Program-made: the position numbers and the translations under genes
Assembly: GCA_900542765.1 (NCBI GenBank)
Contig: UQOX01000011.1
Coordinates: forward strand, 11,430 to 75,429
DNA from: an uncultured Porphyromonadaceae bacterium
GTDB taxonomy: Bacteria > Bacteroidota > Bacteroidia > Bacteroidales > UBA11471
DNA length: 64,000 nucleotides
Reading direction: 5' to 3'
Shown: positions 9,817 to 17,996 of the stretch, piece by piece
How positions within the stretch are numbered: the first letter of the stretch is position 1
Layout of the letters: each line of letters opens with the position of its first letter
The notes under the pieces: model-generated
What the model saw: the letters and a program-made list of their open reading frames with translations, nothing else
Databases searched by the model: none
What the model was told of the DNA's origin: nothing

Positions 9817-10851
9817 ATGTCTCTAATCATACCCAAACACTACACGCCGAAACTGTTGCCCGAAACAACCGAGCAAGCCATCAAAGGGCTGAAAGACAGT
9901 TTCCAACGTGCATTAGCCAAGAACCTTAACCTTCGTCGTGTTACCGCCCCCCTGTTCGTGCTCTCGGGCACCGGCATCAACGACGACCTCAACGGCGTGG
10001 AACGAGCCGTAAAATTCCCCATAAAATGCATGGGTGACCAACAAGCCGAAGTGGTGCACTCCCTGGCCAAATGGAAACGGCTGAAACTCGGCGCCTACCG
10101 CATCGCTCCGGGATATGGATTATATACCGACATGAACGCCATTCGCTCCGACGAAGAACTCGACAACCTGCATTCGCTCTACGTCGACCAGTGGGACTGG
10201 GAGAAAAGCATCACCGAAGACGACCGCAATCTCGACTACCTCAAAAACACCGTGCGCAAAATCTACAAGGCTCTCAAAGACACCGAAGCCGAGCTCTACG
10301 AGATACACCCGCACATCACCCCCATGCTCCCCGAAGACATCGTCTTTATCCACTCCGAAGAACTGTTGCAAATGTATCCCGGCCTTTCACCCAAAGCCCG
10401 GGAATATGAAGCAGCCCGCAAATATGGAGCCATCTTCATCATCGGCATCGGCGGCAAACTCTCCAACGGCGAACCTCACGATGGTCGTGCCCCCGACTAC
10501 GACGACTGGACCACTCGCAACTCCGACGGGTATTACGGCCTCAACGGCGACATCATCTTGTGGAACAGCGTCTTGGAGTGCCCGTTCGAAATATCGTCGA
10601 TGGGTATCCGCGTCGACGAAAAAGCCCTGCGCAAGCAACTCGAAATATGCGGTTGCACCGACCGTCTGAACCTCGATTTCCACAAAGCGCTCATTCGCGG
10701 AGACATGCCCCTCTCCATCGGCGGAGGTATCGGTCAATCGCGATTGTGCATGTATCTGCTGCAAAAGGCACACATCGGCGAGGTGCAGGCCAGCATCTGG
10801 CCCGAGGAACAGATTGCCGAGTGCATGAAACACAACATCTACCTTATCTAA
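9817..10851 (+). CDS. asnA: Aspartate-ammonia ligase
   Basis: Ammonia-dependent asparagine synthetase, 344 aa, related in fold to class II aminoacyl-tRNA synthetases. Recognisable family segments are RRVTAPLFVLSGTGINDDL near the N-terminus, EVVHSLAKWKRLKLGAY, the middle block IFIIGIGGKLSNGEPHDGRA and the C-terminal motif SIGGGIGQSRLCMYLLQKAH. Length is standard. It stands alone, divergent from metA, and is followed by a strong hairpin. Confidence 0.97.
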   Translation: MSLIIPKHYTPKLLPETTEQAIKGLKDSFQRALAKNLNLRRVTAPLFVLSGTGINDDLNGVERAVKFPIKCMGDQQAEVVHSLAKWKRLKLGAYRIAPGYGLYTDMNAIRSDEELDNLHSLYVDQWDWEKSITEDDRNLDYLKNTVRKIYKALKDTEAELYEIHPHITPMLPEDIVFIHSEELLQMYPGLSPKAREYEAARKYGAIFIIGIGGKLSNGEPHDGRAPDYDDWTTRNSDGYYGLNGDIILWNSVLECPFEISSMGIRVDEKALRKQLEICGCTDRLNLDFHKALIRGDMPLSIGGGIGQSRLCMYLLQKAHIGEVQASIWPEEQIAECMKHNIYLI

Positions 10852-10874
10852 GATTATCCCTTATCCCATCGAAA

Positions 10875-10907
10875 GCGGGCCGCAAGTTTTTCGCACTTGC
10901 GGCCCGC
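10875..10907 (+). terminator. Hairpin after asnA
   Basis: A perfect 13-bp GC-rich stem, GCGGGCCGCAAGT (10875-10887) and ACTTGCGGCCCGC (10895-10907), with a 7-nt loop, 23 bp after the asnA stop. No T-tract follows, so it may be a weak terminator or an RNA-stabilising 3' hairpin. Confidence 0.6.
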
Positions 10908-11003
10908 CTGCATATCGGGAAATTCCTCGGGGCATATGTCCCATGTATCCCGTAGCATATACCCCGAAGCCACACAGGAAGGGAACAATTTAAACACAGC
11001 AAC

Positions 11004-11040
11004 AAAAAGAGCACCGGCATGTTGTGCCGGCGCTCTTTCT
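11004..11040 (-). terminator. Terminator of the DUF3332 gene
   Basis: Stem AAAGAGC-A-CCGGCA (11006-11019) with TGCCGG-C-GCTCTTT (11025-11038) and one mismatch. On the minus strand it is followed by TTTTTG, 20 bp past the stop of the minus-strand gene. It may also stop asnA read-through. Confidence 0.75.
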
Positions 11041-11060
11041 AAAATCTTATTCTAATTGAT

Positions 11061-11588
11061 TTATTTGCAAGCCATGTAAGAGTTGGCCACGGCCTTGTAG
11101 GCCATCAAACCGGCCTCGGATTTCTCTACTTGCATCATTTCACCGTCACCGGCATAAACGTTTACATAGTTGTCATCAACAAACGTGAGGAAGGTAACGC
11201 CGTTGACTGCCCACGAATCTTCTTCGCTGTTGTAAGTGAGTTCGATTTTTTCCTGGGTAGCTTCATCGGTAATCACATAACCATTTGCATTCGACTCTAC
11301 AAGATAGTCGCCGTTTTCACCTTCGATGTGACGCACATTGTCGGCCAAAGGATTCGAGCCCGACCAGAATTCGATCGAGTTGATAACCAAAGCATCGGCA
11401 ATAACCGTCAATTCATATACAGGCAAAATACAGAATGCGACAAACACGATTTCATTGACCCATTTTTCTCCCACGCTTTTATTCCAGGAGAAGACCTTAT
11501 TGGTCAGACCGAACGAACCAATGCAGGAAGAAAACATCAAGCTCCCGCTTACAAGCACAGCCAAAGCCACAATTAATTTCTTTTTCAT
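11061..11588 (-). CDS. DUF3332-family lipoprotein
   Basis: 175-aa predicted lipoprotein of unknown function. A signal peptide ends in the lipobox LMFSSC (Cys at about 22), followed by GSFGLTNKVFSWNKSVGEKW, which is typical of DUF3332, and a second hydrophobic stretch (IVFVAFCILPVYELTVIADAL) that may re-enter the membrane. The C-terminal half is acidic and beta-rich (DYLVESNANGYVITDEAT). It is monocistronic, bounded by a terminator and its own promoter. The family assignment rests on the N-terminal pattern; no function can be given. Confidence 0.85.
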   Translation of the reverse strand: MKKKLIVALAVLVSGSLMFSSCIGSFGLTNKVFSWNKSVGEKWVNEIVFVAFCILPVYELTVIADALVINSIEFWSGSNPLADNVRHIEGENGDYLVESNANGYVITDEATQEKIELTYNSEEDSWAVNGVTFLTFVDDNYVNVYAGDGEMMQVEKSEAGLMAYKAVANSYMACK

Positions 11589-11616
11589 AACATAGAGTTT
11601 AAAGATTACACGATAA

Positions 11617-11624
11617 CAAAGATA
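11617..11624 (-). promoter_or_regulatory. Candidate -7 element for the DUF3332 gene
   Basis: TATCTTTG on the minus strand, 29 bp upstream of the start codon; no matching -33 box at 19-21 bp. Confidence 0.45.
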
Positions 11625-11682
11625 ATGATTTCTTCGTATGAATTATCATCTCGAAGCCTTTATTTTTTCTTTTTATTCAAAA

Positions 11683-12561
11683 TCATGGAATAAATTGGCG
11701 ATTTTGCAGCCAGCGCCACATCAACTGAGTCCACTGCTCATAGTAAGCAAAGGTAGGACGGCACCCCCACCCATGCCCGCCTTCGGGAAAGATATACATG
11801 GCCGAAGGAATACCCAACTCCTTCATGCGCAGGTACATCTGCACGCTGTTGGCCGGCGGCACGCTCTTATCGTCATCGCTCAACAGGAAGAGTGCGGGCG
11901 GGGTCGAGGCCGAAACCTGCAACTCGTTGGAATAACGGGCGACAAGGGCGGCATCGTTCTTCTGGTCGCCCAGGAGATTGTCGCGAGAACCGGCGTGCGT
12001 GAGCTCTCCCATCGTCACTACGGGATAGAAAAGGAGCATGAAATCGGGACGGCATGTCGAGTCACAGTGGGTACCCAGCGTCGAGGCCACATGACCGCCG
12101 GCCGAGAAACCGGCAATTCCCACTTTGGAAGGGTTTATCTTCCACTCATCGGCATGCTGGCGCACCACGCGCATGGCTTCCTGGGCATCGGCCAGGGGTA
12201 TGGCATGATGCCCGTTGGGCAGGCGATATTTGAGAATGATGCCCGCAACACCTTTGTCGACGAGCATCTGGGCAAACATCGTTCCCTCGTGCTGCATGGC
12301 CTGACGGGCATATCCGCCGCCGGGACAGATTACCACTGCGGCTCCGGTATTTTTCTCAGGAGCAGGCAAATAGACAAAAAGCTCGGCCGTGCGGGAATTT
12401 ACCACGCGGCCTTCCTTGGTGATTTTCTCTTCGGCCGTAATGCCATTGTCTTCAGCCGGGCCGTTCGGCCACACGGGAATCCGCAGCGGCTCTTGGGCCC
12501 AAGATGCCGCACCGACCGAGAGTGCCGCCATCACAGCCAACATTTTTTTCTTGATGTTCAT
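11683..12561 (-). CDS. Secreted alpha/beta-hydrolase, acetyl-xylan-esterase-like
   Basis: 292-aa exported esterase. The signal peptide ends near ASWAQ (residue 23). The oxyanion motif CPGGGYARQ (about 79-87) and the nucleophile elbow GFSAGGH (Ser153) are clear; Asp230 or Asp231 in LLSDDDKSVPP and His263 in GGHGWG complete the triad. Bacteroidales homologues are annotated as xylan acetyl esterases or BD-FAE-like enzymes that de-esterify plant polysaccharides. No glycosidase sits directly beside it, so the substrate is uncertain. The start MNIKKKM is well placed for the signal peptide. Confidence 0.85.
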   Translation of the reverse strand: MNIKKKMLAVMAALSVGAASWAQEPLRIPVWPNGPAEDNGITAEEKITKEGRVVNSRTAELFVYLPAPEKNTGAAVVICPGGGYARQAMQHEGTMFAQMLVDKGVAGIILKYRLPNGHHAIPLADAQEAMRVVRQHADEWKINPSKVGIAGFSAGGHVASTLGTHCDSTCRPDFMLLFYPVVTMGELTHAGSRDNLLGDQKNDAALVARYSNELQVSASTPPALFLLSDDDKSVPPANSVQMYLRMKELGIPSAMYIFPEGGHGWGCRPTFAYYEQWTQLMWRWLQNRQFIP

Positions 12562-12608
12562 GGTTTTCTTATTTAGAATGTTTTCGCGAAAAATTCAAAA
12601 AAAACAAT

Positions 12609-12616
12609 TACTTTTG
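12609..12616 (+). promoter_or_regulatory. Candidate -7 element for the Dabb-GH13 operon
   Basis: TACTTTTG, followed by GCA, 39 bp before the ATG at 12655. The -33 position reads TTTTC rather than TTTG. Confidence 0.45.
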
Positions 12617-12654
12617 CATAGATAGCCATGTGCGAAATTACAAAATTTTGAATC

Positions 12655-12954
12655 ATGATTAAACATATCGTCCTATTTAAATTGAAAAACGACATCGAGC
12701 CCAGCCAAAAAGAGGTTCTGAAACAAGACTTCAAAAGAGCGTTGGAAGCCTTGTCGGGAAAAATCGATTGCCTGCGTTCCATCGAAGTGGGGCTGAACGA
12801 CAACCCCGAGGAGTCGTTCGACATTGCCCTGACCACCACATTCGACACGTTCGACGACCTGCGCCACTACGCCAACCACCCCGACCACCTCGCGGCCGCA
12901 GCCATCATCAAAGAGGCCAAAGAGGCACGCGCCTGCGTCGACTATATATTCTGA
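12655..12954 (+). CDS. Dabb-family (stress-responsive A/B barrel) protein
   Basis: 99-aa ferredoxin-like alpha/beta-barrel protein. MIKHIVLFKLK at the N-terminus and the central HYANHPDHLAAA segment are typical of Dabb proteins, small dimeric cytoplasmic proteins of mostly unknown role. The stop lies 18 bp before the GH13 gene on the same strand, so the two are probably cotranscribed. Function beyond the family is not evident. Confidence 0.88.
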   Translation: MIKHIVLFKLKNDIEPSQKEVLKQDFKRALEALSGKIDCLRSIEVGLNDNPEESFDIALTTTFDTFDDLRHYANHPDHLAAAAIIKEAKEARACVDYIF

Positions 12955-12972
12955 CCCAACTTTCCCGCCCGT

Positions 12973-14706
12973 ATGAAACAAGAAAAAATCATCATCTACC
13001 AACTCCTGCCGCGTCTTTTCAGCAACACGCAAGAGAGATGCATACCCAACGGGAGCCTCAAAGAAAACGGTGTCGGAAAACTGAACGACATCACCCCGAA
13101 AGTCTTACGCGAAATCGCCCGATTGGGCTGTACCCATATATGGTACACCGGTGTCATCGAACATGCCACCCAGACCGACTACTCGGCCTACGGCATCACC
13201 CCCGACAATCCGCATGTGGTAAAAGGGAAAGCCGGTTCACCTTATGCCATCAAAGACTATTACGACATCGACCCCGACCTTGCCGTGAATGTTCCCGCCC
13301 GCATGCAGGAGTTTGAAGCCCTCATCGAACGTACCCACCAAAACAAGCTGAAAGCCATCATCGACTTCGTTCCCAACCATGTGGCTCGGGTTTACCACTC
13401 CGATGCCAAGCCCGACGGAGTCAGAGACTTAGGGGCCGACGACAACAAGGACCAGGCTTTCGACCCCCGCAACAACTTCTACTATATCCCCAACCGGGAA
13501 TTCGCACCCCATTTTTCCATCGGCGAAGGCGAAACCCGTTACCACGAATATCCCGCCAAGGCAACCGGCAACGATTGTTTCTCTCCTTCCCCGGGACAAA
13601 ATGACTGGTATGAGACCGTGAAACTCAACTACGGTGTCGACTACCTCAACTGCATGCGGCGCAACTTCGACCCCATACCCGACACTTGGGGAAAGATGCG
13701 CGACATACTTTTCTTCTGGGCCGGGAAAAACATCGACGGTTTCCGCTGCGACATGGCCGAGATGGTCCCGGTGGAGTTCTGGGGTTGGGTGATACCTCAA
13801 ATCAAACAAGTCTACCCGCACCTTATCTTCATCGCCGAGGTATATAACCCCTGTGAATACCGCAACTACCTGCACAACGGCCACTTCGACTACCTCTACG
13901 ACAAAGTGGGGCTCTATGACCTCCTGCGCAACATCGTGAGCGGACATGCCTCGACCTTGCAAATCAGCCACTGCTGGCAATCGCTCGAAGGCATCAACAC
14001 CGACATGGTGAACTTCCTCGAAAACCACGACGAACAACGAGTAGCCTCCCCCCAAAATGCCGGCGACCCCTTCAAAGCCTATCCGGCCCTTATCGTTTCG
14101 GCGATGATGAACCGGAACCCGTTCCTCCTCTATTTCGGACAAGAACTGGGCGAAACGGCCACCGACGCCGAAGGATTCAGCGGGCAAGACGGGCGCACAA
14201 CGATTTTTGACTATTGGAGCGTGCCTTCGGTGCGCAGCTGGTACAACAAGGGCCGTTGCAATGAAGAGCGCCTCACTCCCGACCAAAAGCGGTTGAGAAC
14301 CATGTACCAACAGGTGCTCACATTGTGCAACAAAGAAGCCGCCCTGCGCGAAGGAGAGTTCTTCGACCTGATGTATGTCAATTTCGACAACGAACAATTC
14401 GACGCCAAGCACAATTATGTCTTCATGCGGAAACACAAGAACGAATTGCTGGTGATTGCCGCCAACTTCAACGCCTGGCCGGCCAACATCAGGGTGTGCA
14501 TTCCACAACACGCCTTCGACTGCTGGCTCATAAAGCCCGACAACTACGAATGCGAAGAGCTGCTCAGCGGAGAAAAACAGGTAAAAAACATTTCCCCCGA
14601 CAACCGCTTCGAAGCCACCATGGAGGCCTATGGCGCCGTCGTGTGGAAATGTAAAATAAGAACCGCCCCCGCGCGCTCGAAAAAAAGCGACACAACAAAC
14701 ACATAA
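12973..14706 (+). CDS. Cytoplasmic GH13 alpha-amylase-family enzyme
   Basis: 577 aa with no signal peptide, hence intracellular alpha-glucan or oligosaccharide metabolism. The GH13 conserved regions are all present: DFVPNH (131-136), GFRCD with nucleophile Asp260, FIAEV with acid/base Glu289, and NFLENHDE with Asp353. A beta-sandwich domain follows the barrel (RKHKNELLVIAANFNAWP). The C-terminal 20 residues are Lys/Arg/Thr-rich. Exact specificity (amylase, maltogenic enzyme or transferase) cannot be read from the motifs. It is paired with the Dabb gene. Confidence 0.92.
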   Translation: MKQEKIIIYQLLPRLFSNTQERCIPNGSLKENGVGKLNDITPKVLREIARLGCTHIWYTGVIEHATQTDYSAYGITPDNPHVVKGKAGSPYAIKDYYDIDPDLAVNVPARMQEFEALIERTHQNKLKAIIDFVPNHVARVYHSDAKPDGVRDLGADDNKDQAFDPRNNFYYIPNREFAPHFSIGEGETRYHEYPAKATGNDCFSPSPGQNDWYETVKLNYGVDYLNCMRRNFDPIPDTWGKMRDILFFWAGKNIDGFRCDMAEMVPVEFWGWVIPQIKQVYPHLIFIAEVYNPCEYRNYLHNGHFDYLYDKVGLYDLLRNIVSGHASTLQISHCWQSLEGINTDMVNFLENHDEQRVASPQNAGDPFKAYPALIVSAMMNRNPFLLYFGQELGETATDAEGFSGQDGRTTIFDYWSVPSVRSWYNKGRCNEERLTPDQKRLRTMYQQVLTLCNKEAALREGEFFDLMYVNFDNEQFDAKHNYVFMRKHKNELLVIAANFNAWPANIRVCIPQHAFDCWLIKPDNYECEELLSGEKQVKNISPDNRFEATMEAYGAVVWKCKIRTAPARSKKSDTTNT

Positions 14707-14721
14707 TAACGATATTCTTTC

Positions 14722-14729
14722 TACCTTTG
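14722..14729 (+). promoter_or_regulatory. Candidate -7 element for prs
   Basis: TACCTTTG followed by CA, a form seen at several promoters of this window; 40 bp before the preferred prs ATG. No -33 match. Confidence 0.5.
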
Positions 14730-14768
14730 CAACAGAATATCAAAAACCTTTCCAAAGAAAGAATTAAA

Positions 14769-15707
14769 ATGATCCAGAGACCGCCATTCAAGGTTTTCGC
14801 CGGAACCAACACCCGTTATCTGGCCGAAAAAATCTGTAACTCATTGGGTTGCGAATTGGGAAAAATGAACATTCAGCACTTCGCTGACGGTGAATTTTCG
14901 GTATCCTTCGAAGAGTCGATTCGCGGCTGCCAAGTATTCCTGATCCAGTCGACCTATCCCAACTCCGACAATCTGATGGAGTTGCTCCTCATGATCGATG
15001 CCGCCAAACGGGCATCGGCCGAGTCGATTATCGCCGTGACTCCCTATTTCGGCTGGGCCCGCCAAGACCGTAAGGACAAACCGCGTGTATCCATCGCCGC
15101 CAAACTCATCGCCGACCTGCTGAGCGTCGCCGGTATCGACCGCCTCATCACGATGGACCTGCACGCCGACCAAATTCAAGGATTCTTCAACGTCCCGGTA
15201 GACCACCTCTATGCCTCAACCGTTTTTGGAGAATACATCAAATCTCTCAAACTCAAAGACATGGTCATTGCATCGCCCGACGTAGGCGGTTCGAAACGCG
15301 CCAACTCCTATGCCAAATACTTCGGTGTGCCTCTGGTATTGTGCCACAAATCGCGCGCCAAAGCCAATGAAGTCGAGAGCATGACGGTCATCGGTGACGT
15401 AAAAGACAAAAACGTGATTCTCGTCGACGACATGGTCGACACGGCCGGCACCATCACCAAAGCCGCCGACCTGATGATCAGCAAGGGCGCTCTCTCGGTA
15501 CGGGCCATTGCCAGCCACGCCGTGATGTCCGACCCCGCCTCTTCGCGCGTGACCGAGTCGAAAATGACCGAGATGATATTCACCGACAGCATTCCTTATT
15601 ACAAGGATTGCCCCAAAGTGCACATCATCAGCATCGCCGACATGTTTGCCGACACGATACGTCGCGTCTACGAAAATGAGTCCATCAGTTCGCAATATAT
15701 CATTTAA
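14769..15707 (+). CDS. prs: Ribose-phosphate pyrophosphokinase (PRPP synthase)
   Basis: Makes PRPP from ribose 5-phosphate and ATP for nucleotide, His and Trp synthesis; 312 aa. Family signatures are VFAGTNTRYLAEKI at the N-terminus, the PYFGWARQDRKDKPRVSI loop, MDLHADQIQGFF, and the PRPP-binding VILVDDMVDTAGTI. The start at 14769 (MIQRPPFKVFAG) is chosen because the predicted transcript begins after the -7 box at 14722, leaving the in-frame ATG at 14727 untranslated. Confidence 0.96.
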   Translation: MIQRPPFKVFAGTNTRYLAEKICNSLGCELGKMNIQHFADGEFSVSFEESIRGCQVFLIQSTYPNSDNLMELLLMIDAAKRASAESIIAVTPYFGWARQDRKDKPRVSIAAKLIADLLSVAGIDRLITMDLHADQIQGFFNVPVDHLYASTVFGEYIKSLKLKDMVIASPDVGGSKRANSYAKYFGVPLVLCHKSRAKANEVESMTVIGDVKDKNVILVDDMVDTAGTITKAADLMISKGALSVRAIASHAVMSDPASSRVTESKMTEMIFTDSIPYYKDCPKVHIISIADMFADTIRRVYENESISSQYII

Positions 15708-15726
15708 GACATACCCCCTTACTTTG

Positions 15727-15757
15727 GCTCCGCTCCCGTTGAGAGCGGAGCTTTTTT
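15727..15757 (+). terminator. Terminator of prs
   Basis: Perfect 9-bp stem GCTCCGCTC / GAGCGGAGC with a 7-nt loop, followed by six T, 20 bp after the stop codon. Confidence 0.9.
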
Positions 15758-15801
15758 ACCGTCGAAAACCGATTGATATTCCAAAAGTTTTTCAAGTATA
15801 G

Positions 15802-15834
15802 TTTGGGGTACTATAAAAAAATAGCGTACCTTTG
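15802..15834 (+). promoter_or_regulatory. Promoter of the PCMD-barrel gene pair
   Basis: TTTG (15802-15805), 21 bp, TACCTTTG (15827-15834), a full match to the Bacteroidales consensus, about 95 nt upstream of the preferred ATG. Confidence 0.78.
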
Positions 15835-15928
15835 CAGCGCTTTTCAATCAAAAAAAAGCCATATGAAAGTTCTCCGACATAGACCTTTTGGAGAGAACGG
15901 CCAATTTATTTTACACAAACCCACATTT

Positions 15929-17146
15929 ATGAAAGTATTGTATCGTCGTCTTTTTTTCCTATGCAGCGCCCTGCTTCTTGTCCCTTTGGCAAGTTGCATC
16001 AAGGAGGAAAAGGCCAACGTCGAATGCGACATCGAAAACATCGTCGTCGCCCAGGAAGACCTCATTACCTACACCAAGATAGACCGTAACCGGGCCATCG
16101 TCTCGATGAAACGGAAATCGGACGATTTTGCGGAGGAAATCAATCCCACCTACGTCGTTTCAGAAGGTGCCACATACGTCATAGAGGACAAGAACGACCG
16201 GGACGCCGTACACATCGAACATGTAAAAGTGACATCGGAAGACCAACAGTACAGCAAAACCTACACCGTCATATATACCCCGACCGATATTCCCGAAAAC
16301 TTCGGATTTGAATACTGGACCCTCGAAGGCAAATACGAGAAATGCTACGAACACGGCATGACCATATCCAACGATGACGGCACGACCGAACATTACCCCG
16401 ACATCGACCTCTACCTGTGGGATAGCGGTAATTTGGGATTCTCGGCCGTGGCCAGCGGAAAAAGTGCCAAAGAATACCCGACCTTCTCGACCGACAATGC
16501 CCACAGCGGCAGCAAGGCCGCCAGGCTCGTCACCCGCAAAACCGGCTCACTGGGAGCCACCCTCGGCAAACCTATTGCAGCCGGCAACATTTTCCTGGGA
16601 GAGTTCTCGGGCAAAGGCATCAACCTCATGTCGGAACCGTTGAAAGCGACCCGCTTCGGATACCCTTGCGACCGGATACCCACCTCCTTCGAACTCTATT
16701 TCAAATACAAGCCCGGCACCTATGCCCACACCGGAGACGTCTTTGAAACCCGTGAAGGCACCCCCGACTTCTGCGCCATCTACGCCGTCTTTTTCGACAA
16801 CGTAAAGGCCAAGGCCGAAAACCCGCTCAACATACCGACCCTCGACGGCTCGAACGTATTCACCAGCTCTTCAATCATCGCCATCGCCAACCTGCACACC
16901 TGCGACAACGCCGAATATCGCCAGTGGGAACAAGGGACCAACGGAGAATGGAAATTCATAAATATCCCCTTCAAGGGCGTAGATGAAAATGTCGACTACC
17001 TCACCCTTGTCGATCCCGAACGGTTGAAGAAGCAGGAATACAGCCTCACCATCGTCTGCTGTTCGAGCTACTACGGCGACTTCTTCGAAGGCGCCATCGA
17101 CAGTGAGCTCACCATCGATGACCTCACGATACATTACAAAAACTAA
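15929..17146 (+). CDS. PCMD-domain surface lipoprotein
   Basis: 405-aa predicted lipoprotein. The signal peptide KVLYRRLFFLCSALLLVPLA ends in the lipobox LASC. The mature part has an N-terminal Ig-like stretch (ENIVVAQEDLITYTKI to YTVIYTP) and a C-terminal putative carbohydrate-metabolism domain (GFEYWTLEGKYEKC onward, with VARLVT-like and TIDDL segments). PCMD proteins are Bacteroidetes envelope proteins thought to bind or process glycans. An in-frame ATG at 15863 would add 22 residues before the signal peptide and is less likely. It is followed after 31 bp by a beta-barrel gene. Confidence 0.82.
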   Translation: MKVLYRRLFFLCSALLLVPLASCIKEEKANVECDIENIVVAQEDLITYTKIDRNRAIVSMKRKSDDFAEEINPTYVVSEGATYVIEDKNDRDAVHIEHVKVTSEDQQYSKTYTVIYTPTDIPENFGFEYWTLEGKYEKCYEHGMTISNDDGTTEHYPDIDLYLWDSGNLGFSAVASGKSAKEYPTFSTDNAHSGSKAARLVTRKTGSLGATLGKPIAAGNIFLGEFSGKGINLMSEPLKATRFGYPCDRIPTSFELYFKYKPGTYAHTGDVFETREGTPDFCAIYAVFFDNVKAKAENPLNIPTLDGSNVFTSSSIIAIANLHTCDNAEYRQWEQGTNGEWKFINIPFKGVDENVDYLTLVDPERLKKQEYSLTIVCCSSYYGDFFEGAIDSELTIDDLTIHYKN

Positions 17147-17177
17147 ACAACTGTTTCACCCTCACTCCCAACACCCG

Positions 17178-17975
17178 ATGAAAAAACAGTTTACATACCG
17201 CCACCTGCTCGTCGCATGCGTCCTTTTCCTGTCGGGAACCGCAACGGCAGCAACCGGCTTGGACAAGGAAGAGCCCGTAAAGGCCCTGTCGGAAAAATAT
17301 CAGGAATACAAATCCTCGAAAGTGTATGAATTCAGTGTAAAAGCCGGATTCAATATCGGAGGCACCTCCCCCATGGGACTTCCGGCCGAGATACGCCAAA
17401 TCAACGCCTTCGGGCCCACCCTCTCGCTATCGATTGGCGGCGATGCCATTCGCTGGTTTACCCCCAAATGGGGTCTTGACTTAGGCATACGTTTCGAGAC
17501 CAAAGGCATGGAGACCAACGCCACCGTCAAGAACTACACCATCAAGCTGCTCAACGACGGAAGCTACATCGAAGGCATCTACACCGGCGATGTGGTAACC
17601 AAAGTCAACAACCAATACCTCACGATACCCCTGCAAGCGACTTACCGGCCAGCCAAGAGATGGACCCTGAAAGCCGGAATATTTGCCTCATTCCTGCTCA
17701 GAGGGAATTTCGATGGCGAAGCCAAAAACGGATATATGCGTACCCACCCCACCGAGCCGAAACTCGAAACCGATGCTCCCTATGACTTCTCGTCGGACAT
17801 CAGGCAATTTGACTGGGGCATAGATGCCGGCGCCGAGTTTGTCGCCTACAAGCACCTCTCGATTTATGCCGATTTGACGTGGGGACTCTTACCCATATTC
17901 CCAAGCGATTTTACCGCCGTAGGATTTAAAATGTACAATGTATATCTCAACTTGGGATTTGCCTACGTTTTCTAA
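17178..17975 (+). CDS. Outer-membrane beta-barrel protein, PorT-like
   Basis: 265 aa. The signal peptide (VACVLFLSGTATA, cleaved near residue 26) is followed by alternating amphipathic strands (FSVKAGFNIGG, WGLDLGIRFETKGM, LTIPLQATYRPAKRWTLKAG) and a final strand ending in aromatic VYLNLGFAYVF, as expected for a C-terminal outer-membrane insertion signal. This fits the OMP_b-brl_2 group common in Bacteroidetes. It is cotranscribed with the PCMD lipoprotein, suggesting a surface complex; function unknown. Confidence 0.85.
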   Translation: MKKQFTYRHLLVACVLFLSGTATAATGLDKEEPVKALSEKYQEYKSSKVYEFSVKAGFNIGGTSPMGLPAEIRQINAFGPTLSLSIGGDAIRWFTPKWGLDLGIRFETKGMETNATVKNYTIKLLNDGSYIEGIYTGDVVTKVNNQYLTIPLQATYRPAKRWTLKAGIFASFLLRGNFDGEAKNGYMRTHPTEPKLETDAPYDFSSDIRQFDWGIDAGAEFVAYKHLSIYADLTWGLLPIFPSDFTAVGFKMYNVYLNLGFAYVF

Positions 17976-17996
17976 CTAGGCAACCGCATAGTCCCG

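Noticed and set aside
14727-14768. Upstream in-frame ATG of prs as the start
   Set aside because: It overlaps the predicted -7 promoter element; the ATG at 14769 gives the family N-terminus.
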